NCBI GenBank assembly: GCA_900104495.1
Contig: FMXS01000006.1
Location: 146,271 to 210,270, forward strand
Direction of reading: 5' to 3'
Origin: Ruminococcaceae bacterium FB2012
GTDB taxonomy: Bacteria; Bacillota; Clostridia; Oscillospirales; Ruminococcaceae
DNA length: 64,000 bases
Both the position numbers and the translations under genes were made by a program. Positions 18,635-28,217 of the stretch are shown here, piece by piece (within the stretch, counting starts at the first letter, position 1; every line of letters starts with the position of its first letter). Under the pieces are notes generated by a model. The model saw only the letters and a list, made by a program, of their open reading frames with translations, searched no databases and had not been told where the DNA came from.

Positions 18635-19774
18635 TTACTCTAGTTCATTAGTATCAATTAATGCTGATTTAATTGCTTCTAATACTTTATACCCATCTTT
18701 TTTATCCGGTTCCAAATAACCGCCTTCAGCCCATTCATTCCATGCAAACATAAACATCATATTAGATTTATAGTTCTCTCTACAATTGATTATCTGTTTT
18801 TTTAAATACATATGGAATTTATCTACTGTCATACCTTGCGTAATAAAGCCACGATTCTTCATTCTAGGAGTTGTATCCATTCTTACAAATGCTCCAGGGA
18901 TACTATTCTTTCGCATAGGTCTCATTGATATTATTTTTTTCCAAGCCTCGTCATAATCAACAATAATCGGAGTACTATTTTGAGCATTAGAAACAACGGC
19001 ATTAGTTATTACTTTAGGTGTTTTTATAAAACCAAAAAGTTTCCTTTTATAATAACTTAATGTATTATTAAGCTTTATATGTTTTTTGTATGTTAACTCC
19101 CTAAGATATTGAGGCTGATATTCAATATCATAAGAAAATCTTTTTGTATTAAAGCCAACAATAGTATCTGCAGTAACGCATTGAAATGCAAAATCAATAC
19201 CAGGGAATCCATTAGCCTTTGCCATTTTCTGCCAGTAATCAATCATTTCGTTCATTAACGGGATTCGAGCAATCTCATATATAACTACTAATGGCTTACC
19301 GTTATTCTTTATGTATCTTTTGTCTTTAAAAAATGGAAGCAAATAATCAAAATGATTCTTCCAGTCTGTTCTATCAGAATAATCCTGCTGATATATTATT
19401 CTAAAATCATTATCTTTCCATGAGGTTGTCCAATTATGATTAGCCCAACAAATACAAAAAGGGTAGTCAATATCATTTTCACTCAAGAAATTTTCTATAG
19501 GTTTTTCTAACAACTTATGCCCATTATACCAATAATGATAAAAACAAAAGCCATAAACACCATATTCTTTTGCTATTTTTGCTTGCCAACGCATTACATT
19601 TACATCGAGAAGGTTATAATAGTTCCCATTTAAAGGTTCTACAGGCTGCATATGTCCCTCAAACAAAGGTTTTGCATTTCTAACATTTGTCCATTCAGTA
19701 AACCCTTTTCCCCACATTTCATTGTTTTCTGGAATTTCGTGAAACTGTGGAAGATAATATGCTATAATTTTCAT
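18635..19774 (-). CDS. WbsX-like protein (putative glycosyltransferase / GH99-like)
   Basis: A 379-residue protein of the WbsX family. It has the hallmark start IIAYYLPQFHEIPENNEMW, then GFTEWTNVRNA, YGVYGFCFYHYWYNGHKLL, the PFCICWANHNWT motif, and MFMFAWNEWAEGGYLEPD near the end. The family is related to GH99 endo-mannanase folds and is regularly found in O-antigen and capsule clusters, where it is annotated as a glycosyltransferase. Its actual reaction is not well proven. It has a strong AGGAG before the ATG. Confidence 0.87.
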   Translation of the reverse strand: MKIIAYYLPQFHEIPENNEMWGKGFTEWTNVRNAKPLFEGHMQPVEPLNGNYYNLLDVNVMRWQAKIAKEYGVYGFCFYHYWYNGHKLLEKPIENFLSENDIDYPFCICWANHNWTTSWKDNDFRIIYQQDYSDRTDWKNHFDYLLPFFKDKRYIKNNGKPLVVIYEIARIPLMNEMIDYWQKMAKANGFPGIDFAFQCVTADTIVGFNTKRFSYDIEYQPQYLRELTYKKHIKLNNTLSYYKRKLFGFIKTPKVITNAVVSNAQNSTPIIVDYDEAWKKIISMRPMRKNSIPGAFVRMDTTPRMKNRGFITQGMTVDKFHMYLKKQIINCRENYKSNMMFMFAWNEWAEGGYLEPDKKDGYKVLEAIKSALIDTNELE

Positions 19775-19836
19775 ATTAATACTCCTCGATAAAGCATAAT
19801 GTTTTTATATAATAATTCAGCTGTAAAACCATGTGA

Positions 19837-21057
19837 TCAGATATGATAAACCTCGTCAAAAGAGCAGATGTTATGACAATCTAGCACAACCTTCCCCTTT
19901 AGTTTGTCCATATTCTTTTTGATTTCATCATGCTTGACCATAACAACAACAAAATCTACAGAATCAAGGAACTCATCAAGACTGTGATACTGATTTGCTA
20001 CAACATCCTTTGTAATAAAAGGATCATAGACCTTCAGACCGGTTGCAAGATGACGCTCCTGCGATTCAAGGAGCTGCAGTGTCGGAGACTCGCGCATATC
20101 ATCTACGTTTTCCTTATATGTAAGACCATACAGACCGACACGGGTGATATCAGTCATACCCTTTTCCTTCATGATCTCATAAATGCGGTTGAGAACGAAA
20201 TCAGGCATACCGTCATTTGTCTTCATAGATTCATCAATAACCTTAGCAAGGCTCGGATAATCACCGACAAGGAACCAAGGGTCAACGGAAATGCAATGAC
20301 CGCCTACTCCGGGACCGGGCTGAAGAATATTTACACGGGGATGCATATTACAGATCTTGATGATCTCATAAACATCCATATTGTCGTGACGGCAGATCTT
20401 TGCAAGCTCATTAGCAAATGCAATATTTACCGCACGGAAAGTATTCTCAACGACTTTTGTCATCTCAGCAGTCTTAATGTCAGTTACTACGATCTCACCC
20501 TGACAGAACGATGCATAAAGTTCTTTGATCTTTTCGCCGATTGCCTTGTCATCTGCACCGATAGTACGGTTATTGTGAAGCAGCTCATATACCATATTGC
20601 CGGGGATGATACGCTCAGGAGCATGAACAAGATTGATATCCACACCAATGGTAAAACCATTCTCTTCAATAACAGGACGAACAAATTTCTCGATCGTTCC
20701 GGGAGAAACGGTCGATTCAATTACAACAGTTGCGCCCTTAGGGCAAACCTTCATTACATCCTTAACGGCTGCCACAACATAGCATGCATCGACTTTCTTA
20801 CTGAACTTGTCATAGGGAGTAGGTACAGAAACGATATAAACGTCTGTTACCTGATACTCTGTTGTGAACTTAATGCCGGCTTTGAGAGCATCCTGGAAAA
20901 GATCATCAAGACCGTCTTCCTTGAATGTAGTTTTTCCAGCATTAAGCGTTGCAACAAGTTCCTTGTTGTAGTCTGTTCCGATGACCTCAACTCCGTGAGA
21001 TGCCATCATAAGTGCTGTGGGGAGGCCGATGTAGCCAAGTCCGATTACGTTAATCAT
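19837..21057 (-). CDS. wecC: UDP-N-acetyl-D-mannosamine dehydrogenase
   Basis: A 406-residue nucleotide-sugar dehydrogenase with GLGYIGLPTALMMASHG at the N-terminus, VHAPERIIPGN, ENTFRAVNIAFANELA, and the catalytic-Cys motif GVGGHCISVDPWFL. These are WecC features and differ from the two Ugd proteins. It oxidises UDP-ManNAc (from WecB at 6953) to UDP-ManNAcA. It overlaps the polymerase gene upstream by eight bases. It is less AT-rich than its direct neighbours, so it may have a different history from the glycosyltransferases around it. Confidence 0.92.
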   Translation of the reverse strand: MINVIGLGYIGLPTALMMASHGVEVIGTDYNKELVATLNAGKTTFKEDGLDDLFQDALKAGIKFTTEYQVTDVYIVSVPTPYDKFSKKVDACYVVAAVKDVMKVCPKGATVVIESTVSPGTIEKFVRPVIEENGFTIGVDINLVHAPERIIPGNMVYELLHNNRTIGADDKAIGEKIKELYASFCQGEIVVTDIKTAEMTKVVENTFRAVNIAFANELAKICRHDNMDVYEIIKICNMHPRVNILQPGPGVGGHCISVDPWFLVGDYPSLAKVIDESMKTNDGMPDFVLNRIYEIMKEKGMTDITRVGLYGLTYKENVDDMRESPTLQLLESQERHLATGLKVYDPFITKDVVANQYHSLDEFLDSVDFVVVMVKHDEIKKNMDKLKGKVVLDCHNICSFDEVYHI

Positions 21058-22300
21058 AAATACAACTCTCCTTAGTCATTTTATTCTTTTCTAATAAGTG
21101 TTTTAGTATTGCAAGCATAATCCAAAAATTTGAATCATCCCAAAATGAATATGAAACCATTAGTCTAACAATTGAACAAGAAAAAAACACAATAAAGAAC
21201 TGCTTAAAATCTGAGTTTTGTTTTATAAAAAAGCCTTTAAAAATATTTATAAACAACAATAAGATAATACCTGCACCAACGATTAATCCAAATTGCATAA
21301 ATATCTCTAAAAACATATTATGACAATATGTTCCAAAGAAATATCTATCAGATAACATACCATAACCTACAATCCAATTGTTCTGTATTTTTTCTATAGC
21401 CATATCATATATAGAATGCCTTATAGGATCTTCAGCAATACTGCCATTAATGATTCGTTGAATAGTTCTAGATGAAAAACCAATGCTTTCAAAAACAGAT
21501 CCAATAGCCTCTAATATTTGTTGATAAAACAAGACTATAAGTACTGATATTATAATTATGATGATAAAGAATTGGATTTTTTTTCTATATTCGATCTCAT
21601 TAGAACGTATAAAGATAATAAATAATAGAAGATAAACTAGAACGCATAGAAATGAAGCTCTTGATCCTAACATCAAGATTTCCCCTGCGGCAATACAACC
21701 CAGCACAATGAAAAATACCTTTTTTTGGTTCAGACCAACAGAAATAAAAACTAGACACGGTAATAACATCTTATATCCAAAAGTCATACTATAATCCAAA
21801 TGTACTATTCCCTCTGGGGTTGAAACAATCCAGTATCCAGCGCTTATTGCATTAATAGATTGAATGAAATAAAATACAAAAAGAAAAATTGAAGATATAA
21901 TAATTATTGAATACAAATCACTATTCTTTTGAAAAAGTCTAAAAACAGAATAATAGATTACACCTGAATATGGAGAAACCACTGTACTCCACATCTCAGA
22001 TTCTACTATTCTTTGATATTCAGGATGCATAAAAATCGTCACATAGAAAAATAACACTGCTGTAACAATAATAACAATAGCATCCATAGGAATTTGTTTT
22101 GGTCTTGTCAATAACAAAAGAAAGAAAGGAATATAACATAGACTCATGAGAATTATTGTTCTAGCAATGCCTGAGATTCCTATACTTAGAATAATTGAAC
22201 TAATCTCCTGCACACAAAGGAGAGATACACCACATAAGCAGGTCAATATTCTCTTTAATTTAATCTGATTATGTGCAATAACATTATCCATATTTGTCAT
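21050..22300 (-). CDS. wzy: Polysaccharide polymerase / O-antigen ligase-like membrane protein (Wzy-like)
   Basis: A 416-residue integral membrane protein with about 10-12 hydrophobic segments and a large extracytoplasmic loop around residues 260-310 (QQILEAIGSVFESIGFSS onward), followed by YGMLSDRYFFGTYCHNMFLE. This matches the H-N pattern and loop placement of the Wzy/WaaL superfamily. It would link exported repeat units into polymer. Sequence conservation in this family is weak, so the call rests on topology, the CHNMFLE motif and context. The ATG overlaps the stop of the glycosyltransferase at 22297 (ATGA). Confidence 0.8.
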   Translation of the reverse strand: MTNMDNVIAHNQIKLKRILTCLCGVSLLCVQEISSIILSIGISGIARTIILMSLCYIPFFLLLLTRPKQIPMDAIVIIVTAVLFFYVTIFMHPEYQRIVESEMWSTVVSPYSGVIYYSVFRLFQKNSDLYSIIIISSIFLFVFYFIQSINAISAGYWIVSTPEGIVHLDYSMTFGYKMLLPCLVFISVGLNQKKVFFIVLGCIAAGEILMLGSRASFLCVLVYLLLFIIFIRSNEIEYRKKIQFFIIIIIISVLIVLFYQQILEAIGSVFESIGFSSRTIQRIINGSIAEDPIRHSIYDMAIEKIQNNWIVGYGMLSDRYFFGTYCHNMFLEIFMQFGLIVGAGIILLLFINIFKGFFIKQNSDFKQFFIVFFSCSIVRLMVSYSFWDDSNFWIMLAILKHLLEKNKMTKESCIYD

Positions 22301-23418
22301 TCTTTCGCTGTAAGATACTGAATTATTGGTTGCATCACAACAGGCATATCAACATTCGTTTTTGCAAAACTTCTAATCTCGTCTACTATTTTTTCCTTAT
22401 CTTCCCGCATATATATATTGTCATAAAAATCAATAATTCTATCAATATTAATAGGCGATGAATCATTACTAAAAACTAAAATAAAAGGCGGTTCTTCATC
22501 ACAGATTAGTGATATTTTGCATCCTGCTATTGTTGGTAATCCTTTAGCTAAATACTCTCCTTCTTTTAATGTACTAATAGTATTAATCTTGTATTTGTAT
22601 AATCCCAAAGAGGAAACAGCAATATCTGTATGATTATATACATTATCTAGTTCATCACCAATTAGTTTCCCATGAAAAAGAACATGTGATTCAATTCCAT
22701 ACTTCGTAACCATTTTTTTGTATTTTTTTACCTCAACGCCATCTCCGACAACATTATAAATTATTTCCCTCTTCCCCCCATTATTATAATAATTTGCTAT
22801 TCCTTTTATAAGTCTTTCAAATCCATGATGAACTTGCATATGTGCAACTGAAGTCAAATATATTGTTTTGCTGTCAATATGCATGTTACTATTCTTCTTA
22901 TTAATTTGATCTACATATACACCATTGCTTGTTTTGATCGTTTCTACGCCAAAAATCAAATTATCTTTTGAGTATGTAACTATTCTATCCACATATTTTC
23001 TGTACTTCCTTCTATATATTAAATCTTTTGCATAAAAAGGAAGTTGTCGAATAAAATGAATAGTATTTCTTGAGTAATCATCCTTATCATATGGATAAGT
23101 AAAAACCTCTATCACTATCTTGCATTTTGGATATGTAGCTTTAATATACGATAAAAATTTAATAAAGCTGCTATCAGCTGTAAATCGTCTAATATAAATG
23201 TAATCTGGATTTTTTATTTTCGAAATAACAATTGAATAATCAAATCCTAAAGGCAACCAAACAACACGAGATTTCAGCTTATCCCAAATAGTTCTTCTCC
23301 CAAGTGCCATCGTTATTAACTCGATTTTTGAAATGGTTTTAAATTCGTGAATTTGCATATTAACTTTATTATAGACGCCCGAACTTTTTGATCCAAAAAA
23401 AATATAATACCCTTGCAT
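22297..23418 (-). CDS. Glycosyltransferase, GT4-like
   Basis: A 373-residue GT-B type glycosyltransferase. The C-terminal half has YNVVGDGVEVKKYKKMV and VLFHGKLIGDELDNVYNHTDIAVSSLG, which correspond to the donor-binding domain of GT4 enzymes. The conserved EG and acidic residues near LKEGEYLAKGLPTI align with the usual E-x7-E region. It has a good AGGAG ribosome binding site and overlaps the polymerase gene downstream. Donor sugar unknown. Confidence 0.8.
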   Translation of the reverse strand: MQGYYIFFGSKSSGVYNKVNMQIHEFKTISKIELITMALGRRTIWDKLKSRVVWLPLGFDYSIVISKIKNPDYIYIRRFTADSSFIKFLSYIKATYPKCKIVIEVFTYPYDKDDYSRNTIHFIRQLPFYAKDLIYRRKYRKYVDRIVTYSKDNLIFGVETIKTSNGVYVDQINKKNSNMHIDSKTIYLTSVAHMQVHHGFERLIKGIANYYNNGGKREIIYNVVGDGVEVKKYKKMVTKYGIESHVLFHGKLIGDELDNVYNHTDIAVSSLGLYKYKINTISTLKEGEYLAKGLPTIAGCKISLICDEEPPFILVFSNDSSPINIDRIIDFYDNIYMREDKEKIVDEIRSFAKTNVDMPVVMQPIIQYLTAKE

Positions 23419-23431
23419 ATCAAAACGCTCC

Positions 23432-24574
23432 TTAATAATTTAAGTTTAGCAAATCTAAAAACCTAACAATTTCGTACGTTTTTGCGTTCCACGTCTCAAC
23501 ATCGGCATTGTTTCGACACATAATACCGGTCTGTTTGTCGAACATTAATCTTTTCTGAATCTGAAATGTTTTCTTACATAGTTCTTCACTGTAAAAGCCC
23601 TCAACTAAAGACACATAGGGAAGTTCAAATGCCGGAGAATTGTAACCATAGCCATATATATTAAAATCTACACCATTTTTTATATGCTTATATACCTTAT
23701 TTCTTCTATTAAAGGTTTCAATATCTTTAGCATGGTCAACTGCTTTCTTGTATATTGGCGAAGAAAAAAATGGTAAATCTCCGTACCTTTCCTTTAGAAT
23801 GCAGAATCCATACATATCAAAAATATGATATCCGCGGTTAATATAGTGCAAATCAAGCTTTTGAGGACACAGATTACTAATTGGTGTGGCAAGAGCCTTG
23901 ACAATAGTTTTCTTAGTAATTCTTGGAGATTCAATCGCTATAGCGTGATATAACTCCCCGTTTCTATATACTCGAAAATCCCTATCTGTTCCAGCCGACA
24001 AGAAATCTTTAACAATCTTGCCCATCTCCAGTCTAGGATAATACTCCTCTAAAGGAGATGAACACGCCAAAAACCATACTTGATGGTTATATGTCACATC
24101 AACCCCAATATTCCTACCATCAAGTTCCACTCTCTCAAAAGCATGCTTATCATAATTGTATTTTTGCGATAAAAAAATGCTTTTAGCACACTCAAGACAA
24201 TGATCATCTTTTGATAACGCATAATAATATAGTAACGCTTCGATAACCCAAGCCTGACCAATAACGCCATTCAAGTGATCAAATTTGTCTGTAATCATAC
24301 ACTCAATGGCACCGGACCTCGATTTTGCCTGTTCTGTACACAGATAATCAGCGAATGATTTACACAAATCTAAGTACTCTTTTTTTTCAGTTTTTTTATA
24401 AAGATATGTATATATAACAAGATAGTGGGCTGTATTTCTTACTGGTGTGTCTAGATGTCCATGCGGTCCATTATGCCCCGGTATAGCATGGCCTAGTTTT
24501 TTAAATCTTTCATAATTTAATTCACCCAGTTTAAATATATACTTTTCCTGACCAATCATTTCTATAAACCTCAT
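23432..24574 (-). CDS. Uncharacterised protein with probable alpha/alpha-toroid fold in the polysaccharide operon
   Basis: A 380-residue soluble protein with no signal peptide or membrane segment. Repeating helical hairpins are apparent (RNTAHYLVIYTYLYKK, GVIGQAWVIEALLYYYALS, NRGYHIFDMYGFCILKERYG), which resemble six-hairpin (alpha/alpha) toroids of unsaturated-uronyl hydrolases, C5-epimerases and related enzymes. Conserved-looking aromatic and acidic residues (GHNGPHGHLDTPVRN, NHQVWFLACSS) could line a sugar site. I do not recognise a named family with confidence. It overlaps the GT2 gene upstream by ATGA, so it works on the same polysaccharide. A cytoplasmic role in modifying a uronic acid residue is an inference only. 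Confidence 0.55.
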   Translation of the reverse strand: MRFIEMIGQEKYIFKLGELNYERFKKLGHAIPGHNGPHGHLDTPVRNTAHYLVIYTYLYKKTEKKEYLDLCKSFADYLCTEQAKSRSGAIECMITDKFDHLNGVIGQAWVIEALLYYYALSKDDHCLECAKSIFLSQKYNYDKHAFERVELDGRNIGVDVTYNHQVWFLACSSPLEEYYPRLEMGKIVKDFLSAGTDRDFRVYRNGELYHAIAIESPRITKKTIVKALATPISNLCPQKLDLHYINRGYHIFDMYGFCILKERYGDLPFFSSPIYKKAVDHAKDIETFNRRNKVYKHIKNGVDFNIYGYGYNSPAFELPYVSLVEGFYSEELCKKTFQIQKRLMFDKQTGIMCRNNADVETWNAKTYEIVRFLDLLNLNY

Positions 24575-25449
24575 TTTTTAATTAGTTTCCAAAGTTTTTG
24601 GGCTATATTGTATTCAACCGTTCCTAATACGATTGAAATATCAAGTAAGGCAAGTTGACCAACTGATAACAAATTATATCTCTTGTAATACTTTCTTAAT
24701 GACACTCTGTCGAACCAGAACACCTTACTATTCGAGAATTTGGATCTCTTATGATTGTGAATATAACTTGAGGAATTAATGATAGCAGCCTTGTAACCTA
24801 AATTTAGCGCGTCCCGTCCAGTAAAAAGTTCTTCTCCATAAAGGAAGATGCCTTCGTACAGATAATTATTCTTTATTAAAAACTCACTCCTCAGCCCAAA
24901 GAACGCCCCTGGTACAGCATCCACATATCGAATCCCATTCTTGGCATAATCAATTTGATAGTTTTGGTCTTCAATAATGGTTTTTTCCTTCCCTAATCGC
25001 GTTAAAAAGAAACAATTTCTTATAGATGTGCGCAGATTTGGGAATTCAAAAAACTGATGGATTTTTGAATTATCAGCTCCATATCTTTTTGTAGAAATCA
25101 AAGCAATTTTTGGATTTTTCATAAAGGTACTTTTAATCTCTTTAATTGTTTCCTTTTGAAATATAACATCTGGATTGGCAATAAAAACAAATTCACATCC
25201 TTTTCTATTAATTAGGTACCTCAATCCAACATTATTTCCTGAGTTATATCCTAAATTCATTTTGTTTTTTATATAATGGATTTTTCTATGATTAAAGTCG
25301 TTATTAAAATTGTCATTCGATGCATTATCAACAACACATATTTCATCTACATCCTCAAATTCTTTAATAGTGTTAACTAACGCTACCGTAAGATCATGAG
25401 AATTATAATTTAATACAACTATACCACAAGTTCCTTTTCTTATATTCAT
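24571..25449 (-). CDS. Glycosyltransferase family 2 (rhamnosyltransferase-like)
   Basis: A 292-residue GT-A glycosyltransferase. It contains GIVVLNYNSHDLTVALV, EICVVDNASNDN (the VVDNxSxD motif), NMGYNSGNNVGLRYLI and VFIANPDV, typical of the rhamnosyltransferase-like GT2 group. GAFFGLRSEF and GEELFTGRDALNLGYKAA follow. The ATG at 25449 is chosen because it follows GGAG. The ATG at 25464 has no ribosome binding site. The presence of rfbABCD in the same locus makes dTDP-rhamnose a reasonable donor, but this is not proven. Confidence 0.85.
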   Translation of the reverse strand: MNIRKGTCGIVVLNYNSHDLTVALVNTIKEFEDVDEICVVDNASNDNFNNDFNHRKIHYIKNKMNLGYNSGNNVGLRYLINRKGCEFVFIANPDVIFQKETIKEIKSTFMKNPKIALISTKRYGADNSKIHQFFEFPNLRTSIRNCFFLTRLGKEKTIIEDQNYQIDYAKNGIRYVDAVPGAFFGLRSEFLIKNNYLYEGIFLYGEELFTGRDALNLGYKAAIINSSSYIHNHKRSKFSNSKVFWFDRVSLRKYYKRYNLLSVGQLALLDISIVLGTVEYNIAQKLWKLIKK

Positions 25450-25464
25450 TGTTAACTGCTCCAT

Positions 25465-26565
25465 TTATAATTTTACAAATTCATTTGCTATAGAGTCCCA
25501 AAGATACTCTTGCTTTATTGTTTGCCTTGCATTATTTCCAAGAAAGTCTTTTCTTTTAATGCCTTTCTCGATCAGAGCACACCATATATTAACATCGTCA
25601 GTATTACAGAGTATTCCATTTTTCCCATTATCAATAACATCATTTGGACCAGGTGCTTTATGAGCTACAACAGGAAGACCATAATACATTGCTTCAAGAA
25701 TTGTCATTCCAAATATTTCTTTGGAGGACAGATTTATTAGGCAGTCACTTGCAACCATATACTTATACATTTCTTCATATGGAACACGTTCAATGTACTC
25801 TATAAAACTATTCATTTTATTTTCACGAATATAATCTTTCAATTGCTTTTGAAGAGGCCCTTTGCCTATAAGGATCAATTTATAATTGCTATCTTCTTTA
25901 TGCATTTTTTTAGCTATATCGCAAGCCAAAAAAGGTTTCTTATAATCAATTATTCTGCCAACAAAAAGAATTATTTTATCGTTTGGCGAATAGTGTAATT
26001 CTTTCTTTGTTTCTAAATCTGGGCTTTTTTTCTCAGAAAGCAATTCAGCATCTAATCCTATGCTAATAACTCTAGAAAACGGAATTTTATGCTTAATCAT
26101 TTCATTCTTTACACGAGTTGTCTTAGCCGCATTAATTGAATAATGATATGATTTAATATTTCGAATAAGTATCAGTTTTGTGTAAAACTGATGTAACCAA
26201 CCTGGGTTATCAGAAAGAACGCCTCCCATATATTGAATACACGGGATACTTTTTTTTCTACACCACATTATTACATTTTTTGCCCATAGCTGATTATCAG
26301 AAAACAAAATGATTCGGTCTGGTTTAAATCTATCAAGAATTCTCACATCAAAAATACCATGTAATCCAATTGATTTATGTGGCAAATAATATACAAATTT
26401 ATATGTATTATCAGATAATATCCTATTCGTTTCTTTATGTAAGAACAGTACATTCACTTTGTGTCCCATTTTCATTAAAGCATTAGCCAAACCAATTTCT
26501 TGTACATTGTAAGTACCAACCTTACCAAAGTCTCCCGTATTTGTTCTGATAATGACGATTCTCAT
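25465..26565 (-). CDS. Glycosyltransferase family 4
   Basis: A 366-residue GT-B enzyme. The C-terminal domain shows IILFVGRIIDYKKPFLACDIA, LILIGKGPLQKQL, and EIFGMTILEAMYYGLPVVAHKAPGPND. These are the standard GT4 donor-binding motifs with the E-x7-E pair (Glu in KEIFGMTILE). The ATG at 26565 follows GGAGAAACGAAT and is preferred to that at 26583. It would act on the cytoplasmic face during repeat-unit assembly. Donor unknown. Confidence 0.88.
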   Translation of the reverse strand: MRIVIIRTNTGDFGKVGTYNVQEIGLANALMKMGHKVNVLFLHKETNRILSDNTYKFVYYLPHKSIGLHGIFDVRILDRFKPDRIILFSDNQLWAKNVIMWCRKKSIPCIQYMGGVLSDNPGWLHQFYTKLILIRNIKSYHYSINAAKTTRVKNEMIKHKIPFSRVISIGLDAELLSEKKSPDLETKKELHYSPNDKIILFVGRIIDYKKPFLACDIAKKMHKEDSNYKLILIGKGPLQKQLKDYIRENKMNSFIEYIERVPYEEMYKYMVASDCLINLSSKEIFGMTILEAMYYGLPVVAHKAPGPNDVIDNGKNGILCNTDDVNIWCALIEKGIKRKDFLGNNARQTIKQEYLWDSIANEFVKL

Positions 26566-26679
26566 ATTCGTTTCTCCACTCATTCATTTAGTAAATAACA
26601 ATATAGTATTCCACTCTCGCTATTAATACTGCTTTATTTCATTACATTAGTCATCATAATATTTTTGAAATCAGAAAAA

Positions 26680-27300
26680 CTATATACGTTTCCATGTTTT
26701 GCTTTTAGCGTCCCATTTTTTTACAATTTGAGCTGGTGCGCCAACAGCTATCGAATTTGGTTCAATAATAGAATTAACAACGGAATTAGCCCCAATGATG
26801 CATCCGTCTCCAATAACCGCACCGCTCAGAATGGAACAATGTTCTCCAACCCAAACATTGTTTCCAATTTTAATTTTCCCTGAAAATAATTCTCTTTTCT
26901 TTGGAGGATAATTTGGTGAAGAACACACTCCATTTTCCTCTGCGGAATATAATCCATGTGATGTATCTCCAATATAAACATAATTCGCGCCTAAGAAATT
27001 ATCTCCTATGGTAACAGAATTAAGTGCAGAAATATGCGTGTAATCACCAATGTCACAATTACGTCCGATGTGCAATGTTATGTTATTTGGAACCAGCAAA
27101 TCGAATCTACAATGAGGACCGATTCTTAATCCCTCTCCATAAGTAAAATTCTTTCTACCACGAATATCAAATGGTCTTCGAATAATAGTTGCTCTGGGAT
27201 AAAAAAGCCTCGTTAAAAGGACAGAATAGCATGTCTTTATAAAGCTTCCTATAGTGTACTGATTACGATAATTTTCAATTTGTTTATATCTCTTCTCCAT
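26680..27300 (-). CDS. Hexapeptide-repeat acyltransferase (WcaF/Maa-like)
   Basis: A 206-residue left-handed beta-helix protein. Repeats include LHIGRNCDIGDYTHISALNSVTIG and IKIGNNVWVGEHCSILSGAVIGDGCIIGANSVV, with the active-site His in IGDTSHGLY. This matches sugar O-acetyltransferases of capsule loci. The start codon has a strong GGGAGG. It is the second of three beta-helix acyltransferases in the locus. Which hydroxyl it acetylates cannot be read from sequence. Confidence 0.85.
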   Translation of the reverse strand: MEKRYKQIENYRNQYTIGSFIKTCYSVLLTRLFYPRATIIRRPFDIRGRKNFTYGEGLRIGPHCRFDLLVPNNITLHIGRNCDIGDYTHISALNSVTIGDNFLGANYVYIGDTSHGLYSAEENGVCSSPNYPPKKRELFSGKIKIGNNVWVGEHCSILSGAVIGDGCIIGANSVVNSIIEPNSIAVGAPAQIVKKWDAKSKTWKRI

Positions 27301-27340
27301 AGTGCATATATCCTCCCTGTGTATTAGATTCCAAATAAAA

Positions 27341-28111
27341 CTATATCTTAAATCCCCATTTAGAAAAATACTTTACCATCGAAGAAATCATAATCATTGA
27401 GCATTTCAAAGAATGATAAGCAGCTCGTTTTCCTTCGTGAATAACAGAAAGACTAGGTACACATTTACACGCTCCATATTTCAAGAGTTTCCTAGTTAAA
27501 TCAGCATCTTCATAGTATAAAAAATAGCGATCATCAAATCCTTTTACTTTCTTGTAATACTTCGTTTTTATTGCCATAAATGCTCCAGAGCAAAAATCAA
27601 TGTTAAACGGTTTGCCATCATTATTCATAACTTTTTCGTGCATAGAGTATTCTTTTCTCCATTTTTCAAAAAATCTTATCTTACGAAAAAAACGAGCAAA
27701 TATCAAATGCAGTTTCGGCTGTGCCTTTGGAGGAAAAACAAAATCCCCATTTTCAGAAACCATTTCCGGCGTACATATTACAGTACTTTTTGAATTCAAT
27801 AAAAAATTCCCAGTCTTTCTTATAAGCTCAGTATCAAAACGTATATCTGGATTAATGATAAAATGAACTTTTGAATGAATTTTCCCTATAGCTGCATTAT
27901 GACCATACCCATATCCTCCGTTCCTTTTGTTTTTTATAACTTTAACGAACGGGTAATTTTTCACCACATAATCAACTGTCCCATCTGTTGAACAGTTATC
28001 TATTACAAATGTTTCAATATCTTGGAAAATATCGCTTTTTTGCAGACAATTCAATACTTCACCAATATCATCTATGCTATTATAAGTAACAATAGATACA
28101 CTATACTTCAT
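27341..28111 (-). CDS. Glycosyltransferase family 2 (rhamnosyltransferase-like)
   Basis: A 256-residue GT2 enzyme with VSIVTYNSIDDIGEVLN, TFVIDNCSTDGTVDYV, NGGYGYGHNAAIGK, HFIINPDI, and CSGAFMAIKTKYYKKVKGFDDRYFLYYEDADLTRKL. The last segment contains the ED catalytic region typical of rhamnosyl- and related transferases (WbbL group). It likely acts early, since it lies close to the initiating transferase at 29126. Confidence 0.88.
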   Translation of the reverse strand: MKYSVSIVTYNSIDDIGEVLNCLQKSDIFQDIETFVIDNCSTDGTVDYVVKNYPFVKVIKNKRNGGYGYGHNAAIGKIHSKVHFIINPDIRFDTELIRKTGNFLLNSKSTVICTPEMVSENGDFVFPPKAQPKLHLIFARFFRKIRFFEKWRKEYSMHEKVMNNDGKPFNIDFCSGAFMAIKTKYYKKVKGFDDRYFLYYEDADLTRKLLKYGACKCVPSLSVIHEGKRAAYHSLKCSMIMISSMVKYFSKWGFKI

Positions 28112-28217
28112 CACAAATCACCATATCTTTCCCCATAGCACCTATGGTTTATAAGATAAATAATAATACAGAATTGACTAACAAAAACAACAAACTTGAA
28201 TTATTTGCTGTATTTAG

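Noticed and set aside
19930..21075. 381-codon plus-strand frame across wecC
   Set aside because: It is entirely antisense to a well-conserved dehydrogenase gene with perfect motifs and has no ribosome binding site or domain of its own.
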